Shown here: positions 7,466-17,785 of the stretch, in pieces
Numbering within the stretch: the stretch's first letter is position 1
Layout of the letters: each line of letters starts with the position of its first letter
Assembly: GCA_020637555.1 (NCBI GenBank)
Contig: JACKKF010000004.1
Span: forward strand, 186,001-250,000
Length of the DNA stretch: 64,000 bases
Source: Rhodobacter sp.
GTDB taxonomy: Bacteria; Pseudomonadota; Alphaproteobacteria; Rhodobacterales; Rhodobacteraceae
Reading direction: 5' to 3'
The notes under the pieces: model-generated
Database searches by the model: none
What the model saw: only the letters and a program-made list of their open reading frames with translations
Told to the model about the DNA's origin: nothing
Program-made: the position numbers and the translations under genes

Positions 7466-8784
7466 CCCAATTTTCCCGTCGCCCCGTTCTGGGACTGCTT
7501 GCCGGCCTTGCGCTGGCGCCGCGTGCCGCGCTGGCGCAAACCCCGCTGAGGATCGAGATCAACGAGGGCGTCATCGAACCCGTGCCCTATGCGATCCCCG
7601 ATTTCGTCGCCGAGAACGGCGCGGGCGGTCAATACGCGGCGCCGCTGGCGCAGGTGATCGCGAACGACCTGACCGGGACAGGGCTGCTCAGGGATATTCC
7701 GGCCTCGGCCCATGTCGGGCGGGTCAGCAGTTTCGACAGCCCCGTGCAGTTCGCCGACTGGCGCGCGATCAATGCCCGTGCGCTGATCACCGGCGCGGTG
7801 CGCGTGAACGGGCGGCAGATGACCGTGAAATTCCGGCTGTTCGACGTGGTCTCGGGCCAGCAACTGGGGGACGGGCTGCAACTGGACGGCAGCACCGATA
7901 CCTGGCGGCGCATGGCGCACCGGGTCGCGGACCAGGTGTATATGCGCCTGACGGGCGAAAGCGGGTATTTCGACAGCCGCGTGGTGTTCATCGCGGAAAG
8001 CGGCCCGCGCGACAATCGGCGCAAGCAGGTCGCGATCATGGACCAGGACGGCGATGGCACGCAGTTCCTGACAGACGGGACCGCGCTGGCCTTTGCGCCC
8101 CGGTTTTCACCCTCGGGCGACCGGATCCTGTTCACCAGCTATGAGACCGGCTTTCCGCGCATCTATCTGATGGATGTGGCGTCGCGCCGTCGGCAGGTGA
8201 TCGGCGACCAGCCCGGCACCATGACATTTGCCCCGAGGTTTTCGCCCGATGGCGGGTCGGTCGTCTATTCGCTGTCGATCGACGGCAAGACCGACCTGTT
8301 CCTGCTGAACCTGGGCAGCGGCCAGCGGTGGCAACTGACGCAGACGGACGCGATCGATACCGCACCCTGTTTCTCGCCCGATGGGCAGCGGGTGGTGTTC
8401 GAAAGCGACCGCTCGGGCACGTCGCAACTGTATGTGATGGGCCTGCAGGGCGGCGGCGCCACCCGGATCAGCCAGGGACAGGGCCGCTATTCGACCCCGG
8501 TCTGGTCGCCGCGCGGGGACCTGGTGGCCTTTACCAAGCAGCACAACGGCCGGTTCCACATCGGGGTCATGCGGCTGGACGGCTCGGCCGAGAGGATCCT
8601 GACCGCGAGTTTCCTGGACGAGGGGCCCACCTGGTCGCCCAACGGCCGCGTGATCATGTTCACCCGTCAGGAGCAGGGCGCGGACCCGGTGCTGATGTCG
8701 GTCGATATCACCGGGCGCAATCTGCGGCGCGTGCCGACGCCGGGGCCGGCCTCGGACCCGAGCTGGTCGCCGTTGCTGCCGTGA
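7462..8784 (+). CDS. tolB: Tol-Pal system beta-propeller protein TolB
   Basis: TolB (440 residues) starts at the ATGA overlap with tolA. A signal peptide with a twin-basic start ends at about residue 27 (RAALAQ). The N-terminal alpha/beta domain (about 30-165) is followed by a six-bladed propeller with PD40 repeats such as FAPRFSPSGDRILFTSYETG, FAPRFSPDGGSVVYSLSIDG and CFSPDGQRVVFESDRSG. It acts in the periplasm with Pal in cell-envelope constriction during division. Confidence 0.95.
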   Translation: MTQFSRRPVLGLLAGLALAPRAALAQTPLRIEINEGVIEPVPYAIPDFVAENGAGGQYAAPLAQVIANDLTGTGLLRDIPASAHVGRVSSFDSPVQFADWRAINARALITGAVRVNGRQMTVKFRLFDVVSGQQLGDGLQLDGSTDTWRRMAHRVADQVYMRLTGESGYFDSRVVFIAESGPRDNRRKQVAIMDQDGDGTQFLTDGTALAFAPRFSPSGDRILFTSYETGFPRIYLMDVASRRRQVIGDQPGTMTFAPRFSPDGGSVVYSLSIDGKTDLFLLNLGSGQRWQLTQTDAIDTAPCFSPDGQRVVFESDRSGTSQLYVMGLQGGGATRISQGQGRYSTPVWSPRGDLVAFTKQHNGRFHIGVMRLDGSAERILTASFLDEGPTWSPNGRVIMFTRQEQGADPVLMSVDITGRNLRRVPTPGPASDPSWSPLLP

Positions 8785-8891
8785 TCTTCGCGGGCATGGG
8801 ACCGGGCCCTGCCCGCCCCGCCGATGCCCGCCCTCATGCGCGGCGCGCCGCGTGACGTGAACACCCCCCGATTCCCCCCGGGCGCGCCCTC

Positions 8892-8900
8892 TGGTATGAT
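8892..8900 (+). promoter_or_regulatory. extended -10 promoter candidate for pal
   Basis: TGGTATGAT is an extended -10 element (TGN plus TATGAT) 40 bases upstream of the pal start. The region 17 bases further upstream (TTCCCC) is a poor -35, which is usual for extended -10 promoters. It would give pal a transcript separate from tolB, which ends 154 bases before pal. Confidence 0.45.
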
Positions 8901-8938
8901 GCGCGCGAGGGCAGGACCGAACCATAAGGACGAGAGAC

Positions 8939-9442
8939 ATGAACCTTCTGACCAAGGCCACGATGGTGGCGCTGACGCTGGCGCTTGCGGCGTGCAACAA
9001 CCCGCGCGGTGGCGCGGACTATCAGGACCCGATGGGCGCGGGCGGCGGCATCGCCTCGACCGCGCTGGGCGATCCGAACGATCCGGCCTCGATCGCGTAT
9101 TTCAACGAGACGATCGGCGATACGGTTCATTTCACGGTGGATTCCACCGATCTGAACCCCGAGGCCCAGACCATCCTGCGCACCCAGGCCGCCTGGCTGG
9201 CGCGCAACCCCGGGTATCAGATCCTGATCGAAGGGCACGCCGACGAGCGCGGGACGCGGGAATACAACGTCGCGCTGGGCGCGCGCCGGGCCGCGCGGGT
9301 GCAGCAGTTCCTGGTCGGCGCGGGTGTGCCGGCGAACAGCATCCGGACCGTGAGCTACGGCAAGGAGCGCCCGATCGAGGTGTGCGACGCGCCGCGCTGC
9401 TGGGACGTGAACCGGCGCGCGGTCACGGTGCTGTCGCGCTGA
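8939..9442 (+). CDS. pal: peptidoglycan-associated lipoprotein Pal
   Basis: Pal (167 residues) has a lipoprotein signal with lipobox LALAAC, the acylated cysteine being Cys19. The OmpA-like peptidoglycan-binding domain spans about 60-167, with the diaminopimelate-binding pattern IEGHADERGTREYNVALGARRA and the final RRAVTVLSR. It anchors the outer membrane to peptidoglycan and is the outer partner of TolB and TolA. An AAGGACGAG ribosome site precedes the ATG. Confidence 0.95.
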   Translation: MNLLTKATMVALTLALAACNNPRGGADYQDPMGAGGGIASTALGDPNDPASIAYFNETIGDTVHFTVDSTDLNPEAQTILRTQAAWLARNPGYQILIEGHADERGTREYNVALGARRAARVQQFLVGAGVPANSIRTVSYGKERPIEVCDAPRCWDVNRRAVTVLSR

Positions 9443-9534
9443 CAATGACGGGGGAGGGGTTTCGCCCTCGGCCGGGAGGCTTCCAGCCTCCAGCCCTCGG
9501 GCGACCCGGGCCGCGGGGCTGGCGCCCGCGCGGC

Positions 9535-9588
9535 GGGGGGCTGTCTGCCCCCCGGACCCCCCGAGCGTATTTCGGACAAGGTGAGGGG
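9535..9588 (+). repeat. dispersed palindromic intergenic repeat, copy 1
   Basis: A G-run/C-run inverted repeat (GGGGGG 9535-9540, CCCCCC 9548-9553) is followed by GGACCCCCC, an AT-containing core CGTATTTCGGACAAGGTGAGGGG. The same architecture occurs at 39741-39795 and, inverted, at 61385-61452. It lies between pal and tilS. The preceding stretch 9453-9534 holds further small hairpins such as GAGGCT-TCC-AGCCTC. Confidence 0.65.
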
Positions 9589-9596
9589 ACAGGGGC

Positions 9597-10811
9597 GTGA
9601 CAGTCCCGGCCCCCTCGGCATGCCTGCTGGCTGCCTGCGCCGGCCTGGACCGGGTCGGCATCGCGGTGTCGGGGGGAGGGGATTCGGTGGCGGCACTGGT
9701 GCTGGCAACCGAAGCTCTGGGCGCCGCCCGCGTTCGCGCGGTGACGGTCGATCACGGGCTGAGACCCGAGGCGGGGGCCGAGGCCGCCGCGGTGGCCAGG
9801 CTGTGCGCGACGCTGGGTGTGGCGCATGACCTGCTGTGCTGGGACGAGGGCCCGCGGGGCGGCAACCTGATGGGGGCGGCGCGTGACGCCCGGCTGCGGC
9901 TGATCGGGACCTGGGCGCGGGACCGGGTCGATGCGGTCGTGCTGGCGCATACGCTGGACGATCAGGCGGAAACGGTGCTGATGCGGCTGGCGCGGGGGTC
10001 GGGCGTGGACGGATTGGCGGGCATGGCGGAACGCCGGGTCGCGGGCGGTATCCTGTGGCTGCGCCCGCTGCTGGGGGTGACCCGCGCGGAGCTGCGTGCC
10101 GAGTTGCGCCGGCGTGGTATCGGCTGGGTCGAGGACCCCACCAACGCCGATCCGCGCTATCAGCGTGTGCGGGCGCGCCGGGCGCTGGCGGCGCTGGCCG
10201 ATCTGGGGGTGCAGGCGAGCGGGCTGGCGGCGACAGCGCAGCGGATGCGGCGCGCGCGCCGGGCGCTGGATGCGCAGGCGCAGGCGGCGATGGACACGCT
10301 GGTGCGCGAGGATCGCGGGACGGTCTCGATCCTTGCCTGGCCGGAGCCGCCGGAAATCCGCGACCGCCTGGCCGCACATCTGCTGATGCAGGTTTCGGGC
10401 GCCTGGCACCGTCCGCGGCTGGAGGACCTGCATCGGTTGCTGGACAGGGGGCAGGGCACGCTGATGGGATGCGCCCTGACGCCCGAGGGCACCGGCTGGC
10501 GCCTGTCGCGCGAGGCGCGGGCGGTGGCCGGGGCGACGGGCCTGCCCTGGGACGGGCGATGGTGGGCCGAGGGGCCGGGACCGGGCGAAATCCGCGCCCT
10601 GGGCGACGCGGGTCTGACCCGGCTGAGCCAGCAGGCGAAGGCCGGTCTGCACGCGCATTGGCGCGAAACAGGGCTGACGCGCAGCGTGCTGGCAGGACTG
10701 CCCGCGATCTGGCATAATGGAGATCTGATCGCCGCGCCGCTGGCGGCGTGGCCGCAGGGATGGCGTCTGCGCGCGCGACCTCTCGCCGCGATTGCTGATG
10801 AGAGGGCATAA
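9597..10811 (+). CDS. tilS: tRNA(Ile)-lysidine synthetase TilS
   Basis: TilS attaches lysine to C34 of tRNA-Ile2 (CAU anticodon) using ATP, so that it reads AUA. The 404-residue protein has the N-type ATP pyrophosphatase P-loop SGGGDS at residues 25-30, the downstream DHGLRPEA motif and the LAHTLDDQAETVLMRLARGS segment characteristic of the family. Translation begins at GTG 9597, which gives family-typical spacing before the P-loop. In many alphaproteobacteria tilS follows pal and cpoB; here it follows pal directly. ftsH lies 77 bases downstream. Confidence 0.93.
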   Translation: MTVPAPSACLLAACAGLDRVGIAVSGGGDSVAALVLATEALGAARVRAVTVDHGLRPEAGAEAAAVARLCATLGVAHDLLCWDEGPRGGNLMGAARDARLRLIGTWARDRVDAVVLAHTLDDQAETVLMRLARGSGVDGLAGMAERRVAGGILWLRPLLGVTRAELRAELRRRGIGWVEDPTNADPRYQRVRARRALAALADLGVQASGLAATAQRMRRARRALDAQAQAAMDTLVREDRGTVSILAWPEPPEIRDRLAAHLLMQVSGAWHRPRLEDLHRLLDRGQGTLMGCALTPEGTGWRLSREARAVAGATGLPWDGRWWAEGPGPGEIRALGDAGLTRLSQQAKAGLHAHWRETGLTRSVLAGLPAIWHNGDLIAAPLAAWPQGWRLRARPLAAIADERA

Positions 10812-10888
10812 TCGCATTGAAGTCACCCCGCGCATCACTATCTTAGGGCCAACTGGCCGCACCCCGGCCGAGAGATGTGGAGAGCCCC

Positions 10889-12800
<1,912 letters not shown>

Positions 12801-12822
12801 CCCACGCGAAGGCTTGCATTGA

Positions 12823-12855
12823 CCCCGGCGCCGCGCCACGGTGCCGGGGTTTTTT
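12823..12855 (+). terminator. intrinsic terminator after ftsH
   Basis: A 10-base stem (12823-12832 with 12840-12849, one G-U pair) with a seven-base loop is followed by six T at 12850-12855. It lies 23 bases after the ftsH stop and ends the tol-tilS-ftsH transcript before the MOSC gene. Confidence 0.85.
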
Positions 12856-12868
12856 ACTGGGGGAATTC

Positions 12869-13468
12869 ATGCCTGCACTTGCCGCAACACGGTTTGAAGC
12901 GACCATCACCTGGCTGGGCCTTGTCGGCGACCGCGAGGCCGCCTTGCCCTCGGCCCCGGTGCAGTCCCTGACGCTGGGCTTTGCGGGGCCCAGGGGCGAG
13001 GCGCATGGCGGGCTGACGCGTCCGTCCTGCTCGCGCGTGCTGGACCTCTATCCGCGCAACACGCCGATCCGCAACACGCGGCAACTGAGCGTCCTGTCAG
13101 AGGAGGAACTGTCCGGGATCGCTGACGCCATGGGTTTGCCGGCGCTGGACCCGTCGCTGCTGGGCGCATCCATGGTGGTGCGGGGCCTGCCCGATTTCAG
13201 CCGGCTTCCGCCCTCGTCGCGCTTGCTGGCCGATTCGGGGGCCTGTCTGACGGTGGATATGGAAAACCGTCCCTGCACTCTGCCCGCGCGTCCGATCGAA
13301 ACCCGCCATCCCGGCCATGGTGCGCGGTTCAAACCGGCGGCAAAGGGGCGGCGCGGCATCACGGCCTGGGTCGAAGCCGAGGGCACCGTGGCCGTGGGGG
13401 ACAGGTTGCGCCTGTTCATTCCCGATCAGCCCGCGTGGTCCCAGGCGACGATGGCTGTTGCCGACTGA
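12869..13468 (+). CDS. MOSC domain-containing protein
   Basis: This 199-residue protein is a MOSC (molybdenum cofactor sulfurase C-terminal) domain protein. The domain covers most of the chain: RQLSVLSEEELSGIA, DPSLLGASMVVRGLPDFSRLPPSSRLL (about 92-118), the conserved cysteine region DMENRPCTLPARPIE and the final AVGDRLRLFIP strand. MOSC proteins bind the Mo cofactor or carry sulfur; related YiiM/YcbX proteins reduce N-hydroxylated compounds. It sits just after the ftsH terminator and has no operon partner. Exact activity unknown. Confidence 0.8.
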   Translation: MPALAATRFEATITWLGLVGDREAALPSAPVQSLTLGFAGPRGEAHGGLTRPSCSRVLDLYPRNTPIRNTRQLSVLSEEELSGIADAMGLPALDPSLLGASMVVRGLPDFSRLPPSSRLLADSGACLTVDMENRPCTLPARPIETRHPGHGARFKPAAKGRRGITAWVEAEGTVAVGDRLRLFIPDQPAWSQATMAVAD

Positions 13469-13599
13469 CCGCCGACTTTCCCATCGGAAACACCCGAGGG
13501 CGGAAAACGGCGCGGATCGGTCGCAAAAGGGATGTATACAATAGGCGCTGCCCGGTAAGTCATGGTCAAGTCCCACGACCGCGCAGGGAGACGCCGTCC

Positions 13600-15276
13600 A
13601 TGTCCTTCAAGTCCGATATCCAGATTGCCCGCGAAGCCCAGAAGAAGCCGATCATGGAGATCGGCGACAAGCTGGGCATCCCGGCCGCGCATCTGCTGCC
13701 CTATGGCCACGACAAGGCCAAGGTCAGCCAGGATTTCATCAACTCGATCCAGGATCGCCCCGATGGCAAGCTGATCCTGGTGACCGCGATCAACCCGACC
13801 CCCGCGGGCGAGGGCAAGACCACCACCACCGTGGGTCTGGGCGACGGTCTGAACCGGATCGGCAAGAAGGCGGTGATCTGCATCCGTGAGGCCAGCCTCG
13901 GCCCGAACTTCGGCATGAAGGGCGGCGCGGCGGGCGGCGGCTATGCGCAGGTTGTGCCGATGGAGGAAATGAACCTCCACTTCACCGGTGACTTCCACGC
14001 GATCACCTCGGCGCACAACCTGCTCAGCGCCATGATCGACAACCACATCTACTGGGGCAACTCGCTGCAGATCGACGAGCGCCGCGTGGTCTGGCGCCGG
14101 GTCATGGACATGAACGACCGCGCGCTGCGCGATATCGTGACCTCGCTGGGCGGCGTCTCGAACGGCTTCCCGCGTCAGACCGGGTTCGATATCACCGTCG
14201 CATCCGAGGTGATGGCGATCCTGTGCCTGGCGAAGAACCTGGACGACCTGCAAAAGCGTCTGGGTGACATCGTCGTGGCCTATACCCGCGACAAGACCCC
14301 GATCTATTGCCGTGACATCAAGGCCGACGGCGCCATGACCGTGCTGCTGAAGGATGCGATGCAGCCGAACCTGGTGCAGACGCTGGAAAACAACCCGGCC
14401 TTCGTGCATGGCGGGCCGTTCGCGAACATCGCGCATGGCTGCAACTCGGTCATCGCCACCACGACCGCGTTGAAACTGGGCGACTATGTCGTGACCGAGG
14501 CCGGCTTTGGCGCCGACCTGGGCGCCGAGAAGTTCTTTGACATCAAGTGCCGCAAGGCCAACCTGAAGCCCGCCGCCGCGGTCATCGTCGCCACCGTGCG
14601 CGCGATGAAGATGAACGGCGGCGTCGCCAAGGCCGATCTGGGCAGCGAAAACGTCGATGCGGTGAAAAAGGGTTGCCCGAACCTGGGCCGTCACATCGCC
14701 AACGTGAAGTCCTTTGGCGTGCCGGTCGTGGTTGCGATCAACCACTTCTATTCCGACACCGACGCCGAGGTCGAAGCCGTCAAGGCCTATGTCGCCCAGC
14801 AAGGCGCCGAAGCGATCCTGTGCAAGCACTGGGCGAATGGCTCGGCCGGGATCGAGGACCTGGCGAAGAAGGTCGTGCAACTGGCGGAATCGGGTTCGGC
14901 CCACTTTGCGCCGATCTACCCGGACGACATGGGCCTGTTCCAGAAGATCGAAACCATCGCCAAGCGCATCTACCACGCGGATGCGGTGATTGCCGACAAG
15001 TCGATCCGCGATCAGCTCAAGGCTTGGGAAGCGGCAGGCTACGGCCACTTCCCGGTCTGCATGGCCAAGACGCAATACAGCTTCTCGACCGATCCGAACC
15101 TGCGCGGCGCGCCCACCGGGCACACCGTTCCGGTCCGCGAGGTTCGGCTGAGCGCCGGCGCCGGGTTCATCGTGGTGATCTGCGGCGAGATCATGACCAT
15201 GCCGGGCCTGCCCAAGGCCCCGGCCGCGGAAACCATCCGCATCAGCGACGAAGGCTTCGTCGAAGGCCTGTTCTGA
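13600..15276 (+). CDS. fhs: formate--tetrahydrofolate ligase
   Basis: Fhs makes 10-formyl-THF from formate, THF and ATP. The 558-residue length and sequence are typical: ITAINPTPAGEGKTTTT at about 62-76 forms the phosphate-binding loop, followed by REASLGPNFGMKGGAAGGGYAQV and the C-terminal CKHWANGSAGIEDLA segment. The ATG at 13600 follows CAGGGAG. A TATACAAT sequence at 13535-13542 is a weak -10 candidate. It heads a one-carbon cluster with two folD genes that would interconvert formyl-, methenyl- and methylene-THF, for formate use or oxidation of methyl groups. Confidence 0.95.
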   Translation: MSFKSDIQIAREAQKKPIMEIGDKLGIPAAHLLPYGHDKAKVSQDFINSIQDRPDGKLILVTAINPTPAGEGKTTTTVGLGDGLNRIGKKAVICIREASLGPNFGMKGGAAGGGYAQVVPMEEMNLHFTGDFHAITSAHNLLSAMIDNHIYWGNSLQIDERRVVWRRVMDMNDRALRDIVTSLGGVSNGFPRQTGFDITVASEVMAILCLAKNLDDLQKRLGDIVVAYTRDKTPIYCRDIKADGAMTVLLKDAMQPNLVQTLENNPAFVHGGPFANIAHGCNSVIATTTALKLGDYVVTEAGFGADLGAEKFFDIKCRKANLKPAAAVIVATVRAMKMNGGVAKADLGSENVDAVKKGCPNLGRHIANVKSFGVPVVVAINHFYSDTDAEVEAVKAYVAQQGAEAILCKHWANGSAGIEDLAKKVVQLAESGSAHFAPIYPDDMGLFQKIETIAKRIYHADAVIADKSIRDQLKAWEAAGYGHFPVCMAKTQYSFSTDPNLRGAPTGHTVPVREVRLSAGAGFIVVICGEIMTMPGLPKAPAAETIRISDEGFVEGLF

Positions 15277-15286
15277 GACCCGAACA

Positions 15287-15312
15287 CGGCGGGCTCCAAC
15301 CGGGGCCCGCCG
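15287..15312 (+). terminator. hairpin between fhs and folD1 (weak terminator or processing site)
   Basis: CGGCGGGC (15287-15294) pairs perfectly with GCCCGCCG (15305-15312) across a ten-base loop. No T-tract follows (AACCTTTCAG), so it is more likely a partial terminator or an mRNA-stabilising structure than a full stop. Confidence 0.4.
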
Positions 15313-15384
15313 AACCTTTCAGGGGGTTTGGGGCGCGAATGCATACATTCCCGCCCTGTTTTCTATTCCGGCCAGGAGAAAGCC

Positions 15385-16266
15385 ATGCGCGCCGCAGTGA
15401 TCGACGGCAAAGCCATCGCCGCGAAAATGCGTGAGGAAACAGCGCGTGAAGCCACGGATCTGGCCCAGCAAGGGTGGCAGCCGCGTCTTGTGTCGATCTC
15501 GGTCGGGGATACAGCGGCGGCGGAACTCTATGTTCGCAACCAGCAGAAGCAGGCCGAGGCCGCCAGCGTCGAGTTCGAGGCCCGCAACTACCCCGAGACC
15601 ATCTCGATGGAGCAGTTGGTCGGTGTTCTGCACGGGTTGAACGCCGACCCGCGCGTGAACGGGATCATCATTCAGCGACCGTTGCCTGCGCATATCCCGG
15701 TAAAGGCCCTGCAAAAGGCCGTCCATCCGCTGAAGGATGTCGAAGGGATGCACCCGGCTTCGATCGGGAATATCGTCTATAACGATCTGGCGCTGGGACC
15801 GTGCACCGCCGTCGCCGCGGTGGAGATCCTGAAAACCCTGCCGCTGAAATTGCAGGGTCTGGATGTTACCGTCATCGGCCACAGCGAGATCGTCGGCAAA
15901 CCCATTGCCTTCCTGTTGATGGGCCTCGGGGCGACCGTGACGGTCTGTCACCACATGACGCGCTCGGTCGCGATGCACTCGCGCGCGGCGGATGCGGTGT
16001 TCGTCGCGGTCGGCAAGCCGGGCCTTGTCACGGGGGACATGTTGAAACCCGGCGCCGCGCTGATCGACATCGGTATCAACCGGGTCGCGGGCAAGACCGT
16101 GGGCGACGCCGATTTCGCCAGTTGCGCCGAGGTCGCGGGCTGGATCACCCCCGTTCCCGGCGGGGTCGGTCCGGTGACGGTGGCCACGCTGATGAAGAAC
16201 GCGGTTCTGGCAACCCGGATGCAAATGGCGCATTACCGCGCCCAATACGCCAATACGGAGGTATGA
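15385..16266 (+). CDS. folD: divergent FolD paralog (methylene-THF dehydrogenase/cyclohydrolase family) lacking the catalytic lysine
   Basis: The 293-residue protein has the full FolD fold: the THF domain, IIQRPLPAH, GPCTAVAAVEIL, and the Rossmann segment VIGHSEIVGKP, ending ITPVPGGVGPVTVA. It differs from canonical FolD at key sites. The YVxxK catalytic lysine is Gln53 (YVRNQQK), KDVDG is KDVEG (Glu120), the NADP-site GRS is GHS (165-167), and HSRT is HHMT. It may therefore have lost cyclohydrolase activity or changed cofactor, working beside the normal FolD that starts two bases after its stop codon. ATG 15385 is preceded by CCAGGAGAAAG. Confidence 0.85.
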   Translation: MRAAVIDGKAIAAKMREETAREATDLAQQGWQPRLVSISVGDTAAAELYVRNQQKQAEAASVEFEARNYPETISMEQLVGVLHGLNADPRVNGIIIQRPLPAHIPVKALQKAVHPLKDVEGMHPASIGNIVYNDLALGPCTAVAAVEILKTLPLKLQGLDVTVIGHSEIVGKPIAFLLMGLGATVTVCHHMTRSVAMHSRAADAVFVAVGKPGLVTGDMLKPGAALIDIGINRVAGKTVGDADFASCAEVAGWITPVPGGVGPVTVATLMKNAVLATRMQMAHYRAQYANTEV

Positions 16267-16267
16267 G

Positions 16268-17152
16268 ATGACAGCGACGATCATCGACGGCAAGGCATTC
16301 GCCGCCAAGGTGCGTGCGCAGGTTGCGGAACATGTCCAGCGGCTGAAAGACGAGCACGGGCTGACCCCCGGTCTGGCCGTCGTGCTGGTGGGCGAGGATC
16401 CGGCAAGCCAGGTTTATGTGCGCTCGAAAGGCAAGCAGACCGTCGAGGTCGGCATGAACTCGTTCGAGCACAAGCTGCCGGCAGAGACCTCGGAGGCCGA
16501 TCTCCTCGCCCTGATCGAGCAGTTGAACGCGGACCCGGCGGTGCACGGTATCCTGGTGCAGCTGCCTCTGCCGGGCCATCTGGACAGCGATCTGGTCATC
16601 AATGCGATCGACCCGGCCAAGGATGTGGACGGTTTCCACATTTCGAACGTGGGCCTGCTGGGCACCGGACAGAAGGCGATGGTGCCCTGCACGCCGCTGG
16701 GCTGCCTGATGATGCTGCGCGATCACCACGGCTCGTTGTCGGGCATGAATGCGGTGGTCGTGGGGCGGTCGAACATCGTCGGCAAGCCGATGGCGCAGCT
16801 GCTGCTTGGGGATAGCTGCACGGTGACCATCGCCCATTCGCGCACACGGGACCTGCCGGACGTGTTGAGCCGTGCCGATATCGTGGTGGCGGCCGTGGGC
16901 CGTCCTGAAATGCTGCGCGGCGAATGGTTGAAGCCGGGCGCGACGGTGATCGACGTCGGAATCAACCGGATCGAGGGGCGCAACGGCCTGTTCGGGGACT
17001 GCGATTTCGACAGTTGCGCCGAGGTGGCGGGCGCCATCACGCCGGTGCCCGGTGGGGTCGGGCCAATGACCATCGCCTGCCTGCTGGCCAATACGCTGAC
17101 GGCGACCTGCCGGGCGAACGGTCTGGCGGAACCGCAGGGGTTGACTGCCTGA
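16268..17152 (+). CDS. folD: bifunctional methylene-THF dehydrogenase / methenyl-THF cyclohydrolase FolD
   Basis: FolD oxidises 5,10-methylene-THF with NADP and hydrolyses methenyl-THF to 10-formyl-THF. All canonical motifs are intact in this 294-residue protein: YVRSKGK with catalytic Lys54, VQLPLPGH, KDVDGFH with Asp121, GRSNIVGKP at 166-174, AHSRTRDLP and TPVPGGVGPMT. It starts almost on top of the stop codon of the divergent paralog, so the two are co-translated. Together with fhs it supplies formate-derived or demethylation-derived C1 units. Confidence 0.95.
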   Translation: MTATIIDGKAFAAKVRAQVAEHVQRLKDEHGLTPGLAVVLVGEDPASQVYVRSKGKQTVEVGMNSFEHKLPAETSEADLLALIEQLNADPAVHGILVQLPLPGHLDSDLVINAIDPAKDVDGFHISNVGLLGTGQKAMVPCTPLGCLMMLRDHHGSLSGMNAVVVGRSNIVGKPMAQLLLGDSCTVTIAHSRTRDLPDVLSRADIVVAAVGRPEMLRGEWLKPGATVIDVGINRIEGRNGLFGDCDFDSCAEVAGAITPVPGGVGPMTIACLLANTLTATCRANGLAEPQGLTA

Positions 17153-17229
17153 TACCCGACGCGGTCGGTTTCGGCAGGGCGCAGGCGTCGCGCATCCGGC
17201 CCGACCTTGCACAACACGCCCGTGCCTGA

Positions 17230-17247
17230 GCCCGGCATTCGCCGGGC
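17230..17247. terminator. hairpin between convergent genes
   Basis: GCCCGGC (17230-17236) and GCCGGGC (17241-17247) form a 7-base stem with an ATTC loop in the gap between folD (ends 17152) and the minus-strand thioesterase (ends 17262). Flanking ACACGCCCGT and ACGGGTGT could extend the structure. No T-tract is present on either side, so bidirectional termination is only a possibility. Confidence 0.35.
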
Positions 17248-17261
17248 GCGGGGACGGGTGT

Positions 17262-17705
17262 TCAGGCCGGATCGACCGGCACCATCGTGCCCTGCAACAA
17301 GGCAACCGGTTTTCGGCGCTCGGCCGTCAGGGCAAAGACCTCGGCCGTGACGATTGTCAGCCTGCGCCCTGCACGAACAACCGTGCCGACCGCTTCCAAT
17401 TGGTCGCCGATGGCGGGGGACAGCAGGTTGATCTTGATTTCGGCGGTCATCACCTCGACCCCTTCGGGCATGGTGGACAACGCCGCATAGCCGGCCGCGG
17501 TATCGCCCAGCGCAAAGGCCAGCGCCGCATGGGCGGCCCCGTGCTGTTGCAGGACCTGCGGCGCGATCGGCGCACGCAGCGTGCAGCGTCCCGCTTCGAT
17601 CGCCACCAGATCCACCCCGAGAGTCCGCATCATCGTCTGCCGCGCGAAACTGCTGCGAATGCTCGCCTCATGGCTGTGTTTCAGGCCGGGCTTTGTGTGA
17701 TTCAT
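17262..17705 (-). CDS. PaaI family hotdog thioesterase
   Basis: The 147-residue protein has the PaaI signature QQHGAAHAALAFALGDTA, with His55-Gly56 and Asp68 as the likely active-site residues, and a TAEIKINLLSPAIGDQLEAVG strand pair. It probably hydrolyses acyl- or phenylacetyl-CoA-like thioesters. The ATG at 17703-17705 (MNHTKPGLKHSHEAS) is chosen since upstream in-frame sequence lies in an AT-rich divergent promoter gap (17706-17785) shared with the LytTR gene. It is unrelated in operon terms to the thioesterase pair at 1196-2148. Confidence 0.8.
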   Translation of the reverse strand: MNHTKPGLKHSHEASIRSSFARQTMMRTLGVDLVAIEAGRCTLRAPIAPQVLQQHGAAHAALAFALGDTAAGYAALSTMPEGVEVMTAEIKINLLSPAIGDQLEAVGTVVRAGRRLTIVTAEVFALTAERRKPVALLQGTMVPVDPA

Positions 17706-17785
17706 TCGCTGCTTGCCTCGTTCTCGGGATGGTAATTCCTTGAAATACACACTTAAATTAACCATCCGTCGATGCGAATCGAGCC

